Part shown: piece after piece, positions 9,354 through 19,661 of the stretch
Layout: every line of letters starts with the position of its first letter
How positions within the stretch are numbered: position 1 is the first letter of the stretch
DNA from: Trichomonas vaginalis G3
Taxonomy: Eukaryota > Parabasalia > Trichomonadida > Trichomonadidae
Reading direction: 5' to 3'
Assembly (NCBI RefSeq): GCF_026262505.1
Contig: NC_067207.1
Coordinates: 33,510,082 to 33,574,081 of the forward strand
Length of the DNA: 64,000 nt
The notes under the pieces: generated by a model
Databases searched by the model: none
What the model saw: the letters and a program-made list of their open reading frames with translations, nothing else
Told to the model about the DNA's origin: nothing
Program-made: the position numbers and the translations under genes

Positions 9354-9957
9354 ATGAGAAGCAAATCCATCTTAGCTGGTTCCGTTAATGTTCCAATTGA
9401 ACCAACATCAAATGTTGACTCACGAACGACAAACAATATTGTCATAAAGAACTATAGTTCAGAGTGTTTGAAAGAAAAAGGAACCAGAGTGAAATCCGTG
9501 AATTTAAACTCAGCTTCAAACGCTAACGCTACATCAGATGTTAAGTTAGAGTATCCACCTGGACCAAATTCTTTCAAGGAAGCAACGACAACCCTTACAC
9601 AAAGTTCAAAAAATCTCTTCAGATAACGTAGACCATTACCTTCTTCAGTTATACCAAACAATTTTACTCAAAGACGATAAGAAGCTTTTGACAAATCTTA
9701 TAAGTAAGAACCAAATAATTAACAAAGGAGGACCTTGAAAATGTTATCTCACGAATAAGGGAAACAATGTGTCATTGACTATCTCGACCTGAAATCGAAT
9801 GCTGTGGTCAAACGCCAATATTCATGAAAATAGGTAACATCCGCATCATTGGAAACACCAGGAACTACAGGAGTTGAGTTTAAGTATAAATATTTCGAAC
9901 GAGTATACAAACTATCTACTTACTATAAGCTTTGTTTGAAATATGTTTTAGTAAATT
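9354..9957 (+). pseudogene. Unknown Maverick gene (A copy of 36901-37515), broken
   Basis: It begins MRSKSILAGSVNVPIEPT, divergent from the 133-aa gene. Pieces through to the end match the 204-aa B copy. Several breaks are present. No motif points to a function. Confidence 0.65.
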
Positions 9958-10195
9958 AAAGCAACTTATAGTATCTATCCAAAACTTCTTCAACAGTATC
10001 GAACTCATCTTCATAATGCAAACCTAATCTTATTGACTTGGTGCAGTTTTTCACTAACACAATATTTTTCTGTTCTCTTGACTGACATAACTAACTCATT
10101 TGTTTTCATCAAACAGCAACAACCAAAGTTCATGACCTAATACAAATATTCATACTTTATATTTTAGCTCTGAGTTCTCTTGTAAGCTGTTGCAT
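9957..10195 (-). pseudogene. Unknown small gene (A copy of 36635-36904), broken
   Basis: The reverse strand shows pieces matching the 89-aa B protein (MQQLTREL start, TVEEVLDRY end). The 5' end overlaps the preceding gene, as in B. It is shorter than the B copy, which carries a GC-rich hairpin insert in the middle. Confidence 0.55.
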
Positions 10196-10933
10196 TTAAT
10201 ATTTTCTAAAAAGTCAACTTCAACAGTCATTCGCACTGGTGCCTTCAGTTCTACAGGCTCTCCTTGAAAGTCAACAAGTCTGAATTGCATGTCTTTCAAA
10301 TTATGAGGACTAATGCGAACCCATTTACCTAAATGAGTTGCTATGACAGGAACGTTTGGAATGAACATTGAATTGACTGCATAACAGAAGGATTTATATT
10401 CTACTGAACCTTTACTATTAATCCTGAAATACCTGTGACATTAGCTATTTTAGACTCAATGTATAAACAATTACATAACATACGTATGGAACAGATTTCA
10501 TCTCAATCGGTTTTGTCAACACTTTCAAAGGAAATGTCATATGGTATGCTCCAGAAGCAATTGAACTCTATGACTCATTTTGGTATCTTAAACTCCTTCG
10601 CATAAACTGAACTTCAAATCCTGCAATAAGTTTAACATTCATTAATTTTCTTCGTTTATCATTGTTTATTGTAGTATTTATGAGAGCATTTAACACTCCA
10701 GCTAATTTTCATCTTATATTCTACATTATTGTGAAATTTATTTCGTGCTTCTTTCCATCTATTTCAATCTCCATGAAATCTGTTTCATCTGTTATAACGA
10801 ATGAAGCGATAGTATTGAAGTCAACCATTCTGAATGCAAGCGCCTCATTCTGTAGACTAAGTTTGTTTGTAGCTTTACTGTCCCGTATTCGTTTGGGTCT
10901 GTACTTTGCAAATAGAACAAATTTTATTCTCAT
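10150..10933 (-). pseudogene. Minor virion-like protein (A copy of 35898-36674), broken
   Basis: It begins MRIKFVLFAKYRPKRIRDSK, and its C-terminal part contains MQFRLVDFQGEPVELKAPVR. An L/F-D-x-x-G-x-x-V/L-x-L strand pattern near the C-terminus is common in single-jelly-roll minor virion proteins of Mavericks and giant-virus relatives. The copy carries several breaks. The assignment is inference. It could also be a fibre-base protein, since the fibre gene is its divergent neighbour. Confidence 0.5.
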
Positions 10934-10939
10934 TAAAAT

Positions 10940-13916
10940 ATGAGTATAGCTGCATATGCGTATGAAGCTGACAGAGCTAAACGTTTATATTTGGTCAATA
11001 CTCTCTCACACTTACTGACAAATATATTGTTATCAGTGATGGAAATACTGAGAAATACATAACATGGAAGGACTATGAAAAGTTTGACCCTATTTTAACT
11101 CCATGTACTATGCCATTCATTGTAAATGGTGAAGTTGTCATGAAGAACGACACAACAGTATATAACTGTTCATGAAGCGTTAGAATATATGTTGAATTAT
11201 AATCCCGAAAGATTTGACCCAAGCACTACGCATGTGCAATGCCTTTATTAAGACGGTGAAATCGTAAGAGTTCCGAATTCAACGGTTTACCAGCTGTTCA
11301 AAACAGTTTACAAAACATTTTTAGCGAATATCTTTAATTCAGAAACTACAGAAATAAAATTACATATATAACAGATGCTAAAGAAATTAAATCAAAAACG
11401 ACAACATTATTTACGTCACTTAATGATTTAATGACTTATATCATTAATATTCCTGCACCAACTACAGCATTGATCCAAATTCGACAGTTTGCAGTGTACT
11501 TTCATAAATGACAGTTATTAATTACTTTAAGGGATTCGACAGTAAATGAATCATTAAAGGCGTCATTAATGAAAATCATTGATTTTAATTCATTCACGAT
11601 ACATATAATTCATCTCATTAATGTTTCATATGCTTCTAAAGAAGGTGAGCAAAACTATCGATAAAGCGGTGTATGAAATAAAAGCATCAACGACGAAATT
11701 GAATTCGTTAACTTTTGACGGTGATAGTTTGTTAATGACATAACATCGGGGAAAACAATTTTAACGAAAGAATATTTAAAATCTCATGTTAGTGAGTTCG
11801 TTGAAATTGAAAAAGAAGGTGGATAAGTTCGATCCACTGAATTTCATTTTCAGCTTAGCGAATGCGGGTATTAATTTCGCTGAATGGACAACTATACAGA
11901 GTGAAATAAATGCAATATGGACGTTTTTGGGTCAAAACCGGGAATGGGTGAGCTTGTAAATGCTGCAAGAGACATTTAGGTGAAACAGGAAATTTTGTAG
12001 ATGGTTTTAAAAGACTTGTTTCAAATGTTTTAACAAACACAAAGAAATTATTTAGATATACCATACATAACGGTCAGATTTTCGAACAGGTAGCAACAAA
12101 CCCTCCGGTTATGGCTGCGTTGATGATGGTAGAGATATAAAACCACGTAACGACGGGAACGAAGAACATGAACAACAGGATACTGGTCGGGTTATTCGAG
12201 ACATTATAAACGTGTATCCTGAAGTTATTGATTTATTTAGAGGAGTTAATGATTCAATTTCAAAACATTCTATAACCCTCGATGAAGAGAATAAATTAAC
12301 AGATTATATATTCGTCATTATTGCAGAATTAATGAAGAGAATAAATGAAAAAGGAATTGTGATATCATTAATGTCAGCGATGTAATGATGAAAAGAAATT
12401 TTGACTCATTATTTACAAAACCGAAAGAATATAGTCTTTATGATGTAATTACGGAATTAATGAAAAAGATTAATGATAATAAGAGTTCTGGCGGAAGAGT
12501 TGAATTAGAAGTGAATGATGTTAATGAGAAATTAGCCGAAAAAGCAGACAAAAATGAGCTTTTAGCTCTGAGTGATAAAGTCAAGAACCACGTTCATTAT
12601 ATAACTTCAGACGAACAGATTATAACGGACTACCATGGATATTTAACACAGGATGAACAAATAAGCACGGAAGACCCCAATGAAAGAAGATATAAATTCA
12701 TTCGTGCTAAAGGTTATGATATACGCTGTACTGTACAGTATGACACAGGTAAAGCACCAGAAGCATTTGGTTATAACGATGAAATTTATGCCTCTACTTT
12801 CTCTGTTAAAGGTGTATTAGTTGAACCAAGATTTACTTTGAGAGTTAAGTCAAAAATAACGTTTGAAGATGCTATTAAAAGTAAAGCTGACAAAGATGAA
12901 CTTGACGCAACGAACAAAGTTTTGAAATCTCATAAACACAATATCTCCGATATAAATGAACTTCAAGCTACATTAGACAGTAAAGCCGACAAGAACCATA
13001 CACATAAATCCTTCACTACTGTTAGAGCAGACGACATAATATTGAACTATACCCTTGGTTCAAGTGCACCTTTAGAGAATCCAAGTACAAGCGTAAAAGA
13101 TACACTAAACTCCTTAAATAACAAATGTATGAATATCGAAGGTCATGCCAGAAACTTTGAAGCACATGAACTACAGCAATGTTAGATAAGAAAGCAGACA
13201 AAAACTTATGTGGATGCAGAACTAACAAAGAAATTTCGAAACCAGATACAATGACATTTACAACAGAAATTATAAATGGTGAACCAGCAACTCCATTTGA
13301 ATTTGTTAGAGGTCTTCAACCAGATACTTTTGAATTTTTCTTGGATAATTCTATTGAACTAACATTACATTATAAAGTGGAACAAATGCAAATTTCATCC
13401 GGAGATACATTCCAAATGGTATTTAATGACATAAGTTCTTTAGAATATGTTTATAGAGTTATGAGCATATATGATTTAATATATCCTATAGGAGCTGTTT
13501 ATACGTCTATGAATCAATAAATCCAAACACTTTATTTGGTGTAGATGGTATGAAATAGTTGACAGTTTCCATTCTACACTAATACGCAGTCAATGAAGAT
13601 GGGAGGTTCAAAGAAAATAGGTATTGAAAACCTTCCTTCACATATGCATAGGTTCAGTGGAAGAACATCTGTGGAAGGAAATCATTCACATTCAATAACA
13701 AAAAGAGGTTATATAAATCTTGCAGCGGGTTCGGATAGATGGGGAATGAATAGATATGATATTTCAACTGACCCAGTAGATTCAAGCGCAGATATTTTCT
13801 GTGGAACTGCAGGAAATCATACACATGTTGTAGCTGGTATTACAGACCCAGCAGGTAATGGAAAAGATTATATGCCTCCTTATATAACAATGCACGCTTG
13901 GATACGAGTTGGTTAA
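10940..13916 (+). pseudogene. Fibre protein with phage-type collar domain, element A (broken)
   Basis: This long gene has a divergent start next to the minor virion-like gene. The first 480 codons or so are A-specific, with repeated DGE-type units (PFIVNGEVVMKNDTTVY), and have no collagen-like triplets. From 12385 on it matches B: coiled-coil KADK/HKHNISDINELQ repeats, then a C-terminal collar domain (YPIGAVYTSMN, IENLPSHMHRFSG, KDYMPPYITMHAWIRVG). That domain is the hallmark of bacteriophage tail fibres and would bind a receptor. It is broken in several places. Confidence 0.75.
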
Positions 13917-13935
13917 AATCTTTAACTTTACATAA

Positions 13936-15009
13936 ATGAGCTTGAAAGAAGTATTCGAACAACATCCATGGAGGTCATTTAAGAAGTTCAATGAAGCAGC
14001 AAAAAGTTGGGGATTTACTAACAGAGCTGAAGTGAAAAAGTTCTTTGACAAAAATGTTGTACATCAAAAAAATAAACCCTTACGACTACTTTTTACCAAT
14101 TTACTCCAACACTCCTGACGCATACAATTTGACACTCTCATTCAAAGCAGAAAAGGAGGACATAAACCATTCCTCATCTTCATTAATGTTAACACTCGCA
14201 AAGCTTTTGCGTATATAATGAAAATAAAGGAACTCGTGAAGTGTTAAGAGTTTTACAAAAGTTTGTAGCAGAACATAGCCCAAGTACTTTAACATCAGAC
14301 CAGGATTCAGCATACCTCAGCAATGAAATCACAGATTTTCATTAAGCATAACATAACTCACTACACTACTGAAGACCATAACCATAATATTTTAGGTATC
14401 ATTAATCGCTTCATAAGGACTCTCAGAGATTTAAATCAAGAGCGAGACTTTACGAAGAAACAATGAAACACTTTCTCGAAGTATATAATTCTCAACAAAT
14501 TCTACAACAGGACATACACCAAATTCAATGACACAACAACAAGAAGAAAAGTATATACAAAAGAAACGAAGCCAAACACAAAATATCAGAATTCAACACA
14601 ATTTACCCTCATTCCTGGTACAAAGTTCGTGTAGTTCTTGACGACAAACCGTTGACAAAGAAACGTTTAAGGTTAAGTCGAAATTATTATATCGTAGACT
14701 CTACGCAAGGTAATGGATATCTTATAAAAGCTGCTGACGACTCCATTGCATTTTACCCTCGACATAAATTAGTCGAAAGTAGTAATGGCAAACTTGCTGA
14801 AACCATTGACGAAGCAAAGCGAGGAGTGGTTATTGAAATACTTGGCTATAACACAAACGATGACACTTATAGTAAGATATGAAGGAGGCGTTGAAGATGT
14901 TATACCATCTAAGAACTTGAGAGAGTCAAAGCCAACACATCTGGGTCCATTAGAGCGGGAGTACTGGAAAGACAAAAATAAGCCAGAAAGAATAAGAAAA
15001 TTCTTCTAA
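13936..15009 (+). pseudogene. Retrovirus-like integrase of element A (broken)
   Basis: This is the same gene as 31702-32787: start MSLKEVFEQHPWRSFKKFNE, a middle rve-fold core, and a C-terminal chromo/Tudor-like segment ending in KPTHLGPLEREYW. It follows the fibre gene by 19 bp in the same direction. Several breaks make it a fossil. Its role in the family is cutting and joining element ends to target DNA. Confidence 0.8.
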
Positions 15010-15105
15010 ACTTTTTCATTAGATGTAAATCAGACATGAATGAGAACAGTCATGTATTATTAATGTTTTCATAAATTTACACCAAAAATATATTTTAGGT
15101 GAAGA

Positions 15106-15119
15106 GGTGAGATCTCACC
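15106..15119. repeat. GGTGAGATCTCACC palindrome (copy 2)
   Basis: A perfect palindrome between integrase and KilA-N genes, preceded by ATATATTTTAGGTGAAGA and followed by GTTTTCTCACCC. Confidence 0.9.
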
Positions 15120-15210
15120 TGTTTTCTCACCCTCATGAATTTCCTTAAGATAGAAAAATAAAGTTAGTTTTATTTTTATTTATTTTTTTATTTTGTATGT
15201 AAGAACAGAA

Positions 15211-15876
15211 ATGTCAGTCGAAGCAAAAACATTCACGAACAAATCTAATGGTGAAACATTCACAAAAGGCACTTATAACGGTATTGAAGTCTTACGTAGA
15301 GACAAGGATGGTTACATTAATGCAACAAAGATGGCAAGAGAAGCGGGAAGGTTAAACCATTTAAACAGATTTCTCAATAGTACTAAAATACAGGAAATTC
15401 TTGAGTTTTGGATGAACGAATACGGTGGAGCCAAAAGTGGCTCGACCTCAAAACAAGCATTTTATGAGCTTACAAAGGGTGTTATAAATGAATTCAAAGG
15501 TATTTACATACATCCTGACCTCGTTCATTTTGTTGCTGAATGGTGCTCTGTAAAGTATGCATTTTATGTCAAAGATATTATGGACTCCATAGACAAGAAA
15601 GTTCATGAGAAATTAGATGAAGAAGAACTCGAAGATACAGTAGAGAATGCTAAACCTTTGTTCGAACAAGAAGTTAGAAAAATGCGCGAAAAACAATTAG
15701 AACATGAACGTGAGATATGTTATGGTTATAGCGATTCTCCATTCGAACTAGACCAATGGGAACAAGAAGATTTAAAGAGAGAATTTAGAGAATATGAACT
15801 CGCTAAGATAGCATTAGAAGCTGCAGAAAAGAAGTTAAAAGCTTGGGGTTGTTTTGTACAAAAATATTGTGAGTAA
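15211..15876 (+). CDS. KilA-N domain protein (221 aa), A only
   Basis: This is a textbook KilA-N DNA-binding domain at residues about 25-140: GIEVLRRDKDGYINATKM, then LNRFLNSTKIQEILEFW, then GIYIHPDLVHFVAEWCS with the final helix YAFYVKDIMDSI. A Glu/Lys-rich coiled coil forms the C-terminus. I place the start at ATG 15211 (MSVEAKT). The upstream TTTTGTATGTAARAACAG leader is shared with the other KilA-N genes, which supports this. KilA-N proteins of phages and large DNA viruses bind DNA and are thought to regulate. Element B lacks this gene. Palindromes flank it on both sides. It looks whole. Confidence 0.85.
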   Translation: MSVEAKTFTNKSNGETFTKGTYNGIEVLRRDKDGYINATKMAREAGRLNHLNRFLNSTKIQEILEFWMNEYGGAKSGSTSKQAFYELTKGVINEFKGIYIHPDLVHFVAEWCSVKYAFYVKDIMDSIDKKVHEKLDEEELEDTVENAKPLFEQEVRKMREKQLEHEREICYGYSDSPFELDQWEQEDLKREFREYELAKIALEAAEKKLKAWGCFVQKYCE

Positions 15877-15927
15877 ATGAACCATTTATTTTTATTGAAT
15901 TCACCAAAAATAATGTTTAGGTGAAGA

Positions 15928-15941
15928 GGTGAGATTTCACC
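15928..15941. repeat. GGTGAGATTTCACC palindrome variant (copy 3)
   Basis: One arm position differs from the perfect form. It lies between two genes of the KilA-N cluster, with the usual TTTAGGTGAAGA on the left and TTTTTTCACC on the right. Confidence 0.8.
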
Positions 15942-16037
15942 TGTTTTTTCACCCCCGTGAATTTTCATGAATTTCCTTAAGACAGAAAAATAAAGTTAGT
16001 TTTATTTTTATTTATTTTTTTATTTTGTATAAAAGAT

Positions 16038-16978
16038 ATGATTTCAACAATCGGCACAACAACAATTCAAACAACTACAGCACCAAACTCTTTAGTCATG
16101 AATCCTACATCTATGTTAGTAGAGATGAAAAGCTTTATTCCTTCTTCATATACTTTTGAGACAGAAATACAAAGAATTAAGCAAGAACTTTTAACAAGTA
16201 ATTTAGACTGTAGTGTGAAAGATGAAACAAATGAACAGTATCTTTATGACATGCAGGACATTATTGACCATTTACCCAAATTGCCTGAAATTCAGCAGCA
16301 AAAACTAACTATTCATGAATTCGATGAAATAGAAGTGAAACCAACTGACTCAGTAGAAATAAGAAGTTCATACGTAAAGTAAACTATGAGTTTCTAGGAT
16401 ATCATTGCAACCATAAAGTTATGAACAAAGATTGCGACATGGTATATAAGAACATCTCTGACATATATAAATCTGGGGAGTTTAAGACATACGACAACTT
16501 TGTTTCATTAGTTGCTGAATGTGTATGGCAGATAAGAGATAAAGATAAAAGATGTAAAATATGGAATGGACAAATAAAACCAACAACTTTTGAGTTAAAG
16601 AAAACCATTGACGCCTTAGTTGTTCTAGCAGGTCAAATTTCAATGTATAACGCAAAAATGAATCCGCAATGTTCAAAATGTAAAGCAGCAATGAGGAAAT
16701 ATAACTACTCCATCAAAGAGATAGAACGTATGAGAAACGACTATGCTGACTTAAAGAAAGAAGTAGAGAAACCAGCAGAAGATAAAATGGACATGTTAGC
16801 ATTTCTGAACAAAAACTATCCAACAGCTGACGATTTCCTTCTATCTGACGTCAAGAAGAAGTATAAAGAAACTTTCGACATTGTTAAAACTTTTGACATA
16901 CTGACAGAAGAAATAGAAGCTACGAAATTGTTTAGAATTTCAAATATACATCGTACAATTCATGTAAAACGCTTATAA
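16038..16978 (+). pseudogene. Unknown cluster gene (A copy of 30431-31375), about one break
   Basis: It starts MISTIGTTTIQTTTAPNSL at ATG 16038, after the same TTATTTTGTAT leader as the KilA-N genes. The product has a Thr-rich N-terminus, a mixed middle, a CSKCKAAMRKYNYS motif that could be half of a zinc knuckle, and a helical C-terminus ending HRTIHVKRL. It lies in one row with three KilA-N genes and probably shares their regulation. The family is not recognised. Confidence 0.65.
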
Positions 16979-17011
16979 AATAACTGGGGTGAAAAATTAG
17001 GTGAGAAAGGA

Positions 17012-17025
17012 GGTGAAATCTCACC
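17012..17025. repeat. GGTGAAATCTCACC palindrome variant (copy 4)
   Basis: Here the side repeats are reversed: GGTGAGAAAG is on the left and CTTCACCTAAAATAT on the right. The module is therefore inverted relative to copies 2 and 3. Confidence 0.8.
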
Positions 17026-17144
17026 TCTTCACCTAAAATATATTTTTATTGAATTCAGCAACAAAATTCATGAATTTCATTAGTTAGAAAAATAACGCTA
17101 ATTTTTTTCTAAGAAAAATTTTTATTTTGTATGTAAAGACAGTA

Positions 17145-17756
17145 ATGACAAACATTGAGTTTGAAACAGTTAGAAAGATAGACAATGACACCAAAGTGGT
17201 TAGAATAGGTGATTTAAACGTAAGATACTCAAAGAAATACAACAAATATTCTTTGTCAGACATTATATCTCCATCTGGAAAGAAAACAAACGACTGGGTT
17301 AGAAATGCTTCAACTCAGAAAATTTTGACAAGAAATCCTGAGCTTATGATATCGGTAAGATTCTATGGAACTACAGCATATCTCATTGACAAAAGTCTTA
17401 TACCAATAGTTTTGTTATGGTTAGACCCAGTGGTTGGATATAACTTCATAACTTATGGTTCATTCGACTCAGAACGTTGCAGTGAAGGCTTACTTTATAT
17501 CGTTCAGAAACCGAAGGACTTCAATACAAAGAGATATAAGATAGGAAGAACATATAATATAACTCAAAGATATGACAGTACAGTCAATAGAGTCAAGGTT
17601 GTGTTCGTTAATGATATGAGAGCCGCAGAAACAGAACTACTTGAAGTTTTTGAGAAAATGTATGGTGCTCCCATGAAAGGTAAAGAAACGTTTGAAGTAG
17701 ATGAGATAGATAAAGCTATAAAATTATTTGACGAAGTTGCTGAAAAATACATGTAA
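17145..17756 (+). CDS. KilA-N plus T5orf172 (GIY-YIG-like) protein (203 aa)
   Basis: Residues about 1-105 are a KilA-N-type domain (RYSKKYNKYSLSDIISPSG, then LIDKSLIPIVLLWLDPVVGY). Residues 110-200 match the T5orf172/MUG113 type of the GIY-YIG superfamily: LLYIVQKP, YKIGRTYNITQRYD, and RAAETELLEVFEKMYG. This pairing is common in phages and large DNA viruses and suggests a DNA-binding nuclease-like regulator. ATG 17145 was chosen because the B copy (29125-29736) has the matching start and the same 203-aa length. It looks whole. Confidence 0.8.
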   Translation: MTNIEFETVRKIDNDTKVVRIGDLNVRYSKKYNKYSLSDIISPSGKKTNDWVRNASTQKILTRNPELMISVRFYGTTAYLIDKSLIPIVLLWLDPVVGYNFITYGSFDSERCSEGLLYIVQKPKDFNTKRYKIGRTYNITQRYDSTVNRVKVVFVNDMRAAETELLEVFEKMYGAPMKGKETFEVDEIDKAIKLFDEVAEKYM

Positions 17757-17844
17757 AGCGTTTATTTTTGGTCTTTTGTGAAAGTCAGAAAATAAAGTTA
17801 GTTTTTTATAAAATATTTTTTTTATCCGGAATATAAAGACAGTA

Positions 17845-18160
17845 ATGTCAACAACAGAGAACACAACAACTGCTATCGTTCATGAAGCCATAAATGAAGA
17901 ATACGAATACATACAATATAACAAACAACTTCGCCTCATTCGTTCGGTCAAAGATGACATGTACCAAGTGCAAAGTATAATGAATGCTCTTCGTTCTACA
18001 AAGCAAGCATATCATTGGTTTGAAAACCAACAGACAAAAGAACTTTTAGAAGAATTTTCTCATATGATTGCTTCCCTCGGAAAACCGAGAGAAGAGATTC
18101 CGTACGAAAATCGCAAGAATTTGGCACCTGGTTTGAAAGGTTATTATGTTCATAGACTTT
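17845..18160 (+). pseudogene. KilA-N/DUF3627 gene of A, left part, interrupted by element B
   Basis: It starts MSTTENTTTAIVHEAINEEY, nearly identical to the B gene at 27713-28552. It covers the N-terminal half of the KilA-N domain up to the point where element B is inserted. The other part lies beyond B at 41173-41684. The gene was apparently intact until B arrived. Confidence 0.85.
18156..18160. other. Target-site duplication of element B (left), ACTTT
   Basis: ACTTT directly precedes the AGTTAGTATAC end of B. The same five bases follow the opposite end at 41168-41172. Confidence 0.85.
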
Positions 18161-18376
18161 AGTTAGTATACATATCTTGGGTACGGTGGCACTGCGTTTC
18201 ACTTTACCAAACTTAGCTGTTTTGACACTTTACAAAACCGTTAACGTATATTTTACAACACAAACGACAACACTAACTTAACATTAAATATTTACAAAGC
18301 CGCCAACCACTTCACCTCACTAATGAAAAAATAAACGTTTTCACAAACGACTTCACTAATGTAAAAATAAACGTTC

Positions 18377-18697
18377 TCACTTACAAAAGTATTGCAACTC
18401 CTCCCATTGCTGTGCTTCACATAACAGCTCATAATCTTCTGACTCACTTTCTTCTTCATATAGGTCAAAATCACTGTCAAAATAAATGTTAGTAAGTTTT
18501 GACAAAGCTAATGAAACACGCTTACCGTTTGTATCTATTGCTTTTATATATCTCCCATTATGTTTGTTGTCATAAACGCTCAAACTAACTTTACCCTTTC
18601 TCCCTCGTATCTGATAGAATGTATTTTCACGAGGAACGAAGAACAAGTTCTTGAACTCATGACCGTTGTAGTTTGTTATCTCAATAGTTTTCGTCAT
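18377..18697 (-). CDS. TIR-borne small protein, B-left copy (106 aa)
   Basis: It lies wholly inside the TIR and is therefore duplicated at 40631-40951. It starts MTKTIEITNYNGHEF. I chose this ATG over a longer in-frame reading because the A-right copy (52096) begins at the same residue. The protein has FKNLFFVPRENTFYQIRGR (residues 16-34), then SLALSKLTNIYFDSDFDLYE, and an acidic C-terminus ending QQWEELQYFCK. The family is not recognised. It reads outward, towards the element end. Confidence 0.75.
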   Translation of the reverse strand: MTKTIEITNYNGHEFKNLFFVPRENTFYQIRGRKGKVSLSVYDNKHNGRYIKAIDTNGKRVSLALSKLTNIYFDSDFDLYEEESESEDYELLCEAQQWEELQYFCK

Positions 18698-18806
18698 TAC
18701 ATCCAAAATAAAATAAAAATAATTTTAAAAAATAAACTTAAAAATTAATGATATCACCACCCTCACACGTATGAAAACATAGCGCAAAAATAAATTTAGG
18801 GTAGAA

Positions 18807-18820
18807 GGGTAGATCTAACC
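18807..18820. repeat. GGGTAGATCTAACC palindrome variant (copy 5)
   Basis: This is the T-variant of the module: GGTAGAAG replaces GGTGAAGA on the left, and CTAACC replaces CTCACC on the right, including the downstream side repeats. Confidence 0.85.
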
Positions 18821-18860
18821 TCATTTCTAACCTCATTTCTACCCTGTTGAATTCATTGCT

Positions 18861-19097
18861 TTATAACTCTCTTCCTTTATCCAACTCTTCTAACTTCTTC
18901 CTAAGTTTAGCAATGTTGTCCTCATGAAGTTTAATCTTTCTCAAAATTCCTTCTTTATCTAATGGTTGCTTTATCTTTCTAAACTGAACTCTACCATCCT
19001 TCATAGTATGAATGTAAAAACCTTCTGGAATAGTTCCTGATTTAATGTATTCTACCAAAAACTTTTGTTTCATTGCTTCAGTGACTTTATTTGTCAT
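18861..19097 (-). CDS. Small Lys/Glu-rich coiled-coil protein (78 aa)
   Basis: It starts MTNKVTEAMKQKFLVEYIKS. ATG 19097 was chosen because the A copy (51689-51925) has the same 78-aa extent. The C-terminal half is a predicted amphipathic coiled coil (IKLHEDNIAKLRKKLEELDK). It overlaps the inner edge of the TIR. The small size and place next to a membrane-anchored protein and the major capsid candidate suggest a virion accessory protein, but the family is unknown. Confidence 0.65.
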   Translation of the reverse strand: MTNKVTEAMKQKFLVEYIKSGTIPEGFYIHTMKDGRVQFRKIKQPLDKEGILRKIKLHEDNIAKLRKKLEELDKGREL

Positions 19098-19143
19098 TTC
19101 AATCAAATAAAAATTTTAATATTAAATAAAATAACGTTATTTT

Positions 19144-19638
19144 TCAGTAAGGAAACGCAGGAGTTTTACGATTTATTTGAGAAGTAGGTTCTGGTTTAAA
19201 TGTTGGAGTCGGTTTAGGAGTTGACTTTTGAACAGGAGTTTGTACTTCCATAGGTTCAGGAGTCATTGAAGGTTTTGCTTGTGAAGGCGTTGGTTTTGGC
19301 GAAGGCGTTGGTTTTGGCGAAGGCGTTGGTTTTGGCGAAGGTGTTGGAGTTTGTTTAACTTCAGCTACTTCAGTATTATTTACAACATTTGCTTTATTTC
19401 TTTTCAACATCATAACTGCTCCTGCTGTAGCTAGCAAACCTAGTGGGAGACCATATTTTATATAAGGACTTGACCAAATGCTATTTTTGACAGGAGCTGG
19501 TGGAACACCTAACCTTGGTGAGACTGCTCTTTGCCATTGTGCAGCTCGTAAGAAATATTCAATAGGTGCTCCATAATCGTTTGGTAAAGTTTGTTTCATA
19601 GATGGTGAAGGTTCGCGAGAGCTTGATGAAGAACTCAT
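19144..19638 (-). CDS. Pro/Thr-rich membrane-anchored protein (164 aa)
   Basis: It has a Ser-rich N-terminus (MSSSSSSREPSPS), a soluble part with YFLRAAQWQRAVSPRLGVPP, one membrane segment at about residues 62-78 (YGLPLGLLATAGAVMML) followed by KRNKAN, and a C-terminal Pro/Thr tail. The tail has PTPSPK repeats in a tandem of about four units. The A copy (51182) has fewer, so the repeat number varies. It lies directly downstream of the major capsid candidate. A minor virion or membrane protein is a fair inference. It looks whole. Confidence 0.65.
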   Translation of the reverse strand: MSSSSSSREPSPSMKQTLPNDYGAPIEYFLRAAQWQRAVSPRLGVPPAPVKNSIWSSPYIKYGLPLGLLATAGAVMMLKRNKANVVNNTEVAEVKQTPTPSPKPTPSPKPTPSPKPTPSQAKPSMTPEPMEVQTPVQKSTPKPTPTFKPEPTSQINRKTPAFPY

Positions 19639-19661
19639 TTATAAGCTTTAAAAATAAACGT

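Larger units (their letters stand above)
18161..18877. repeat. Left TIR of element B (717 bp)
   Basis: It is the inverted copy of 40451-41167. It contains a complete small gene and one palindrome module. Confidence 0.9.

Noticed and set aside
13200-13916. Phage-like collar domain as sign of bacterial or phage contamination
   Set aside because: The domain is part of a long gene flanked by Maverick integrase and ATPase genes, appears in three elements with the same base composition, and lies next to trichomonad host DNA.
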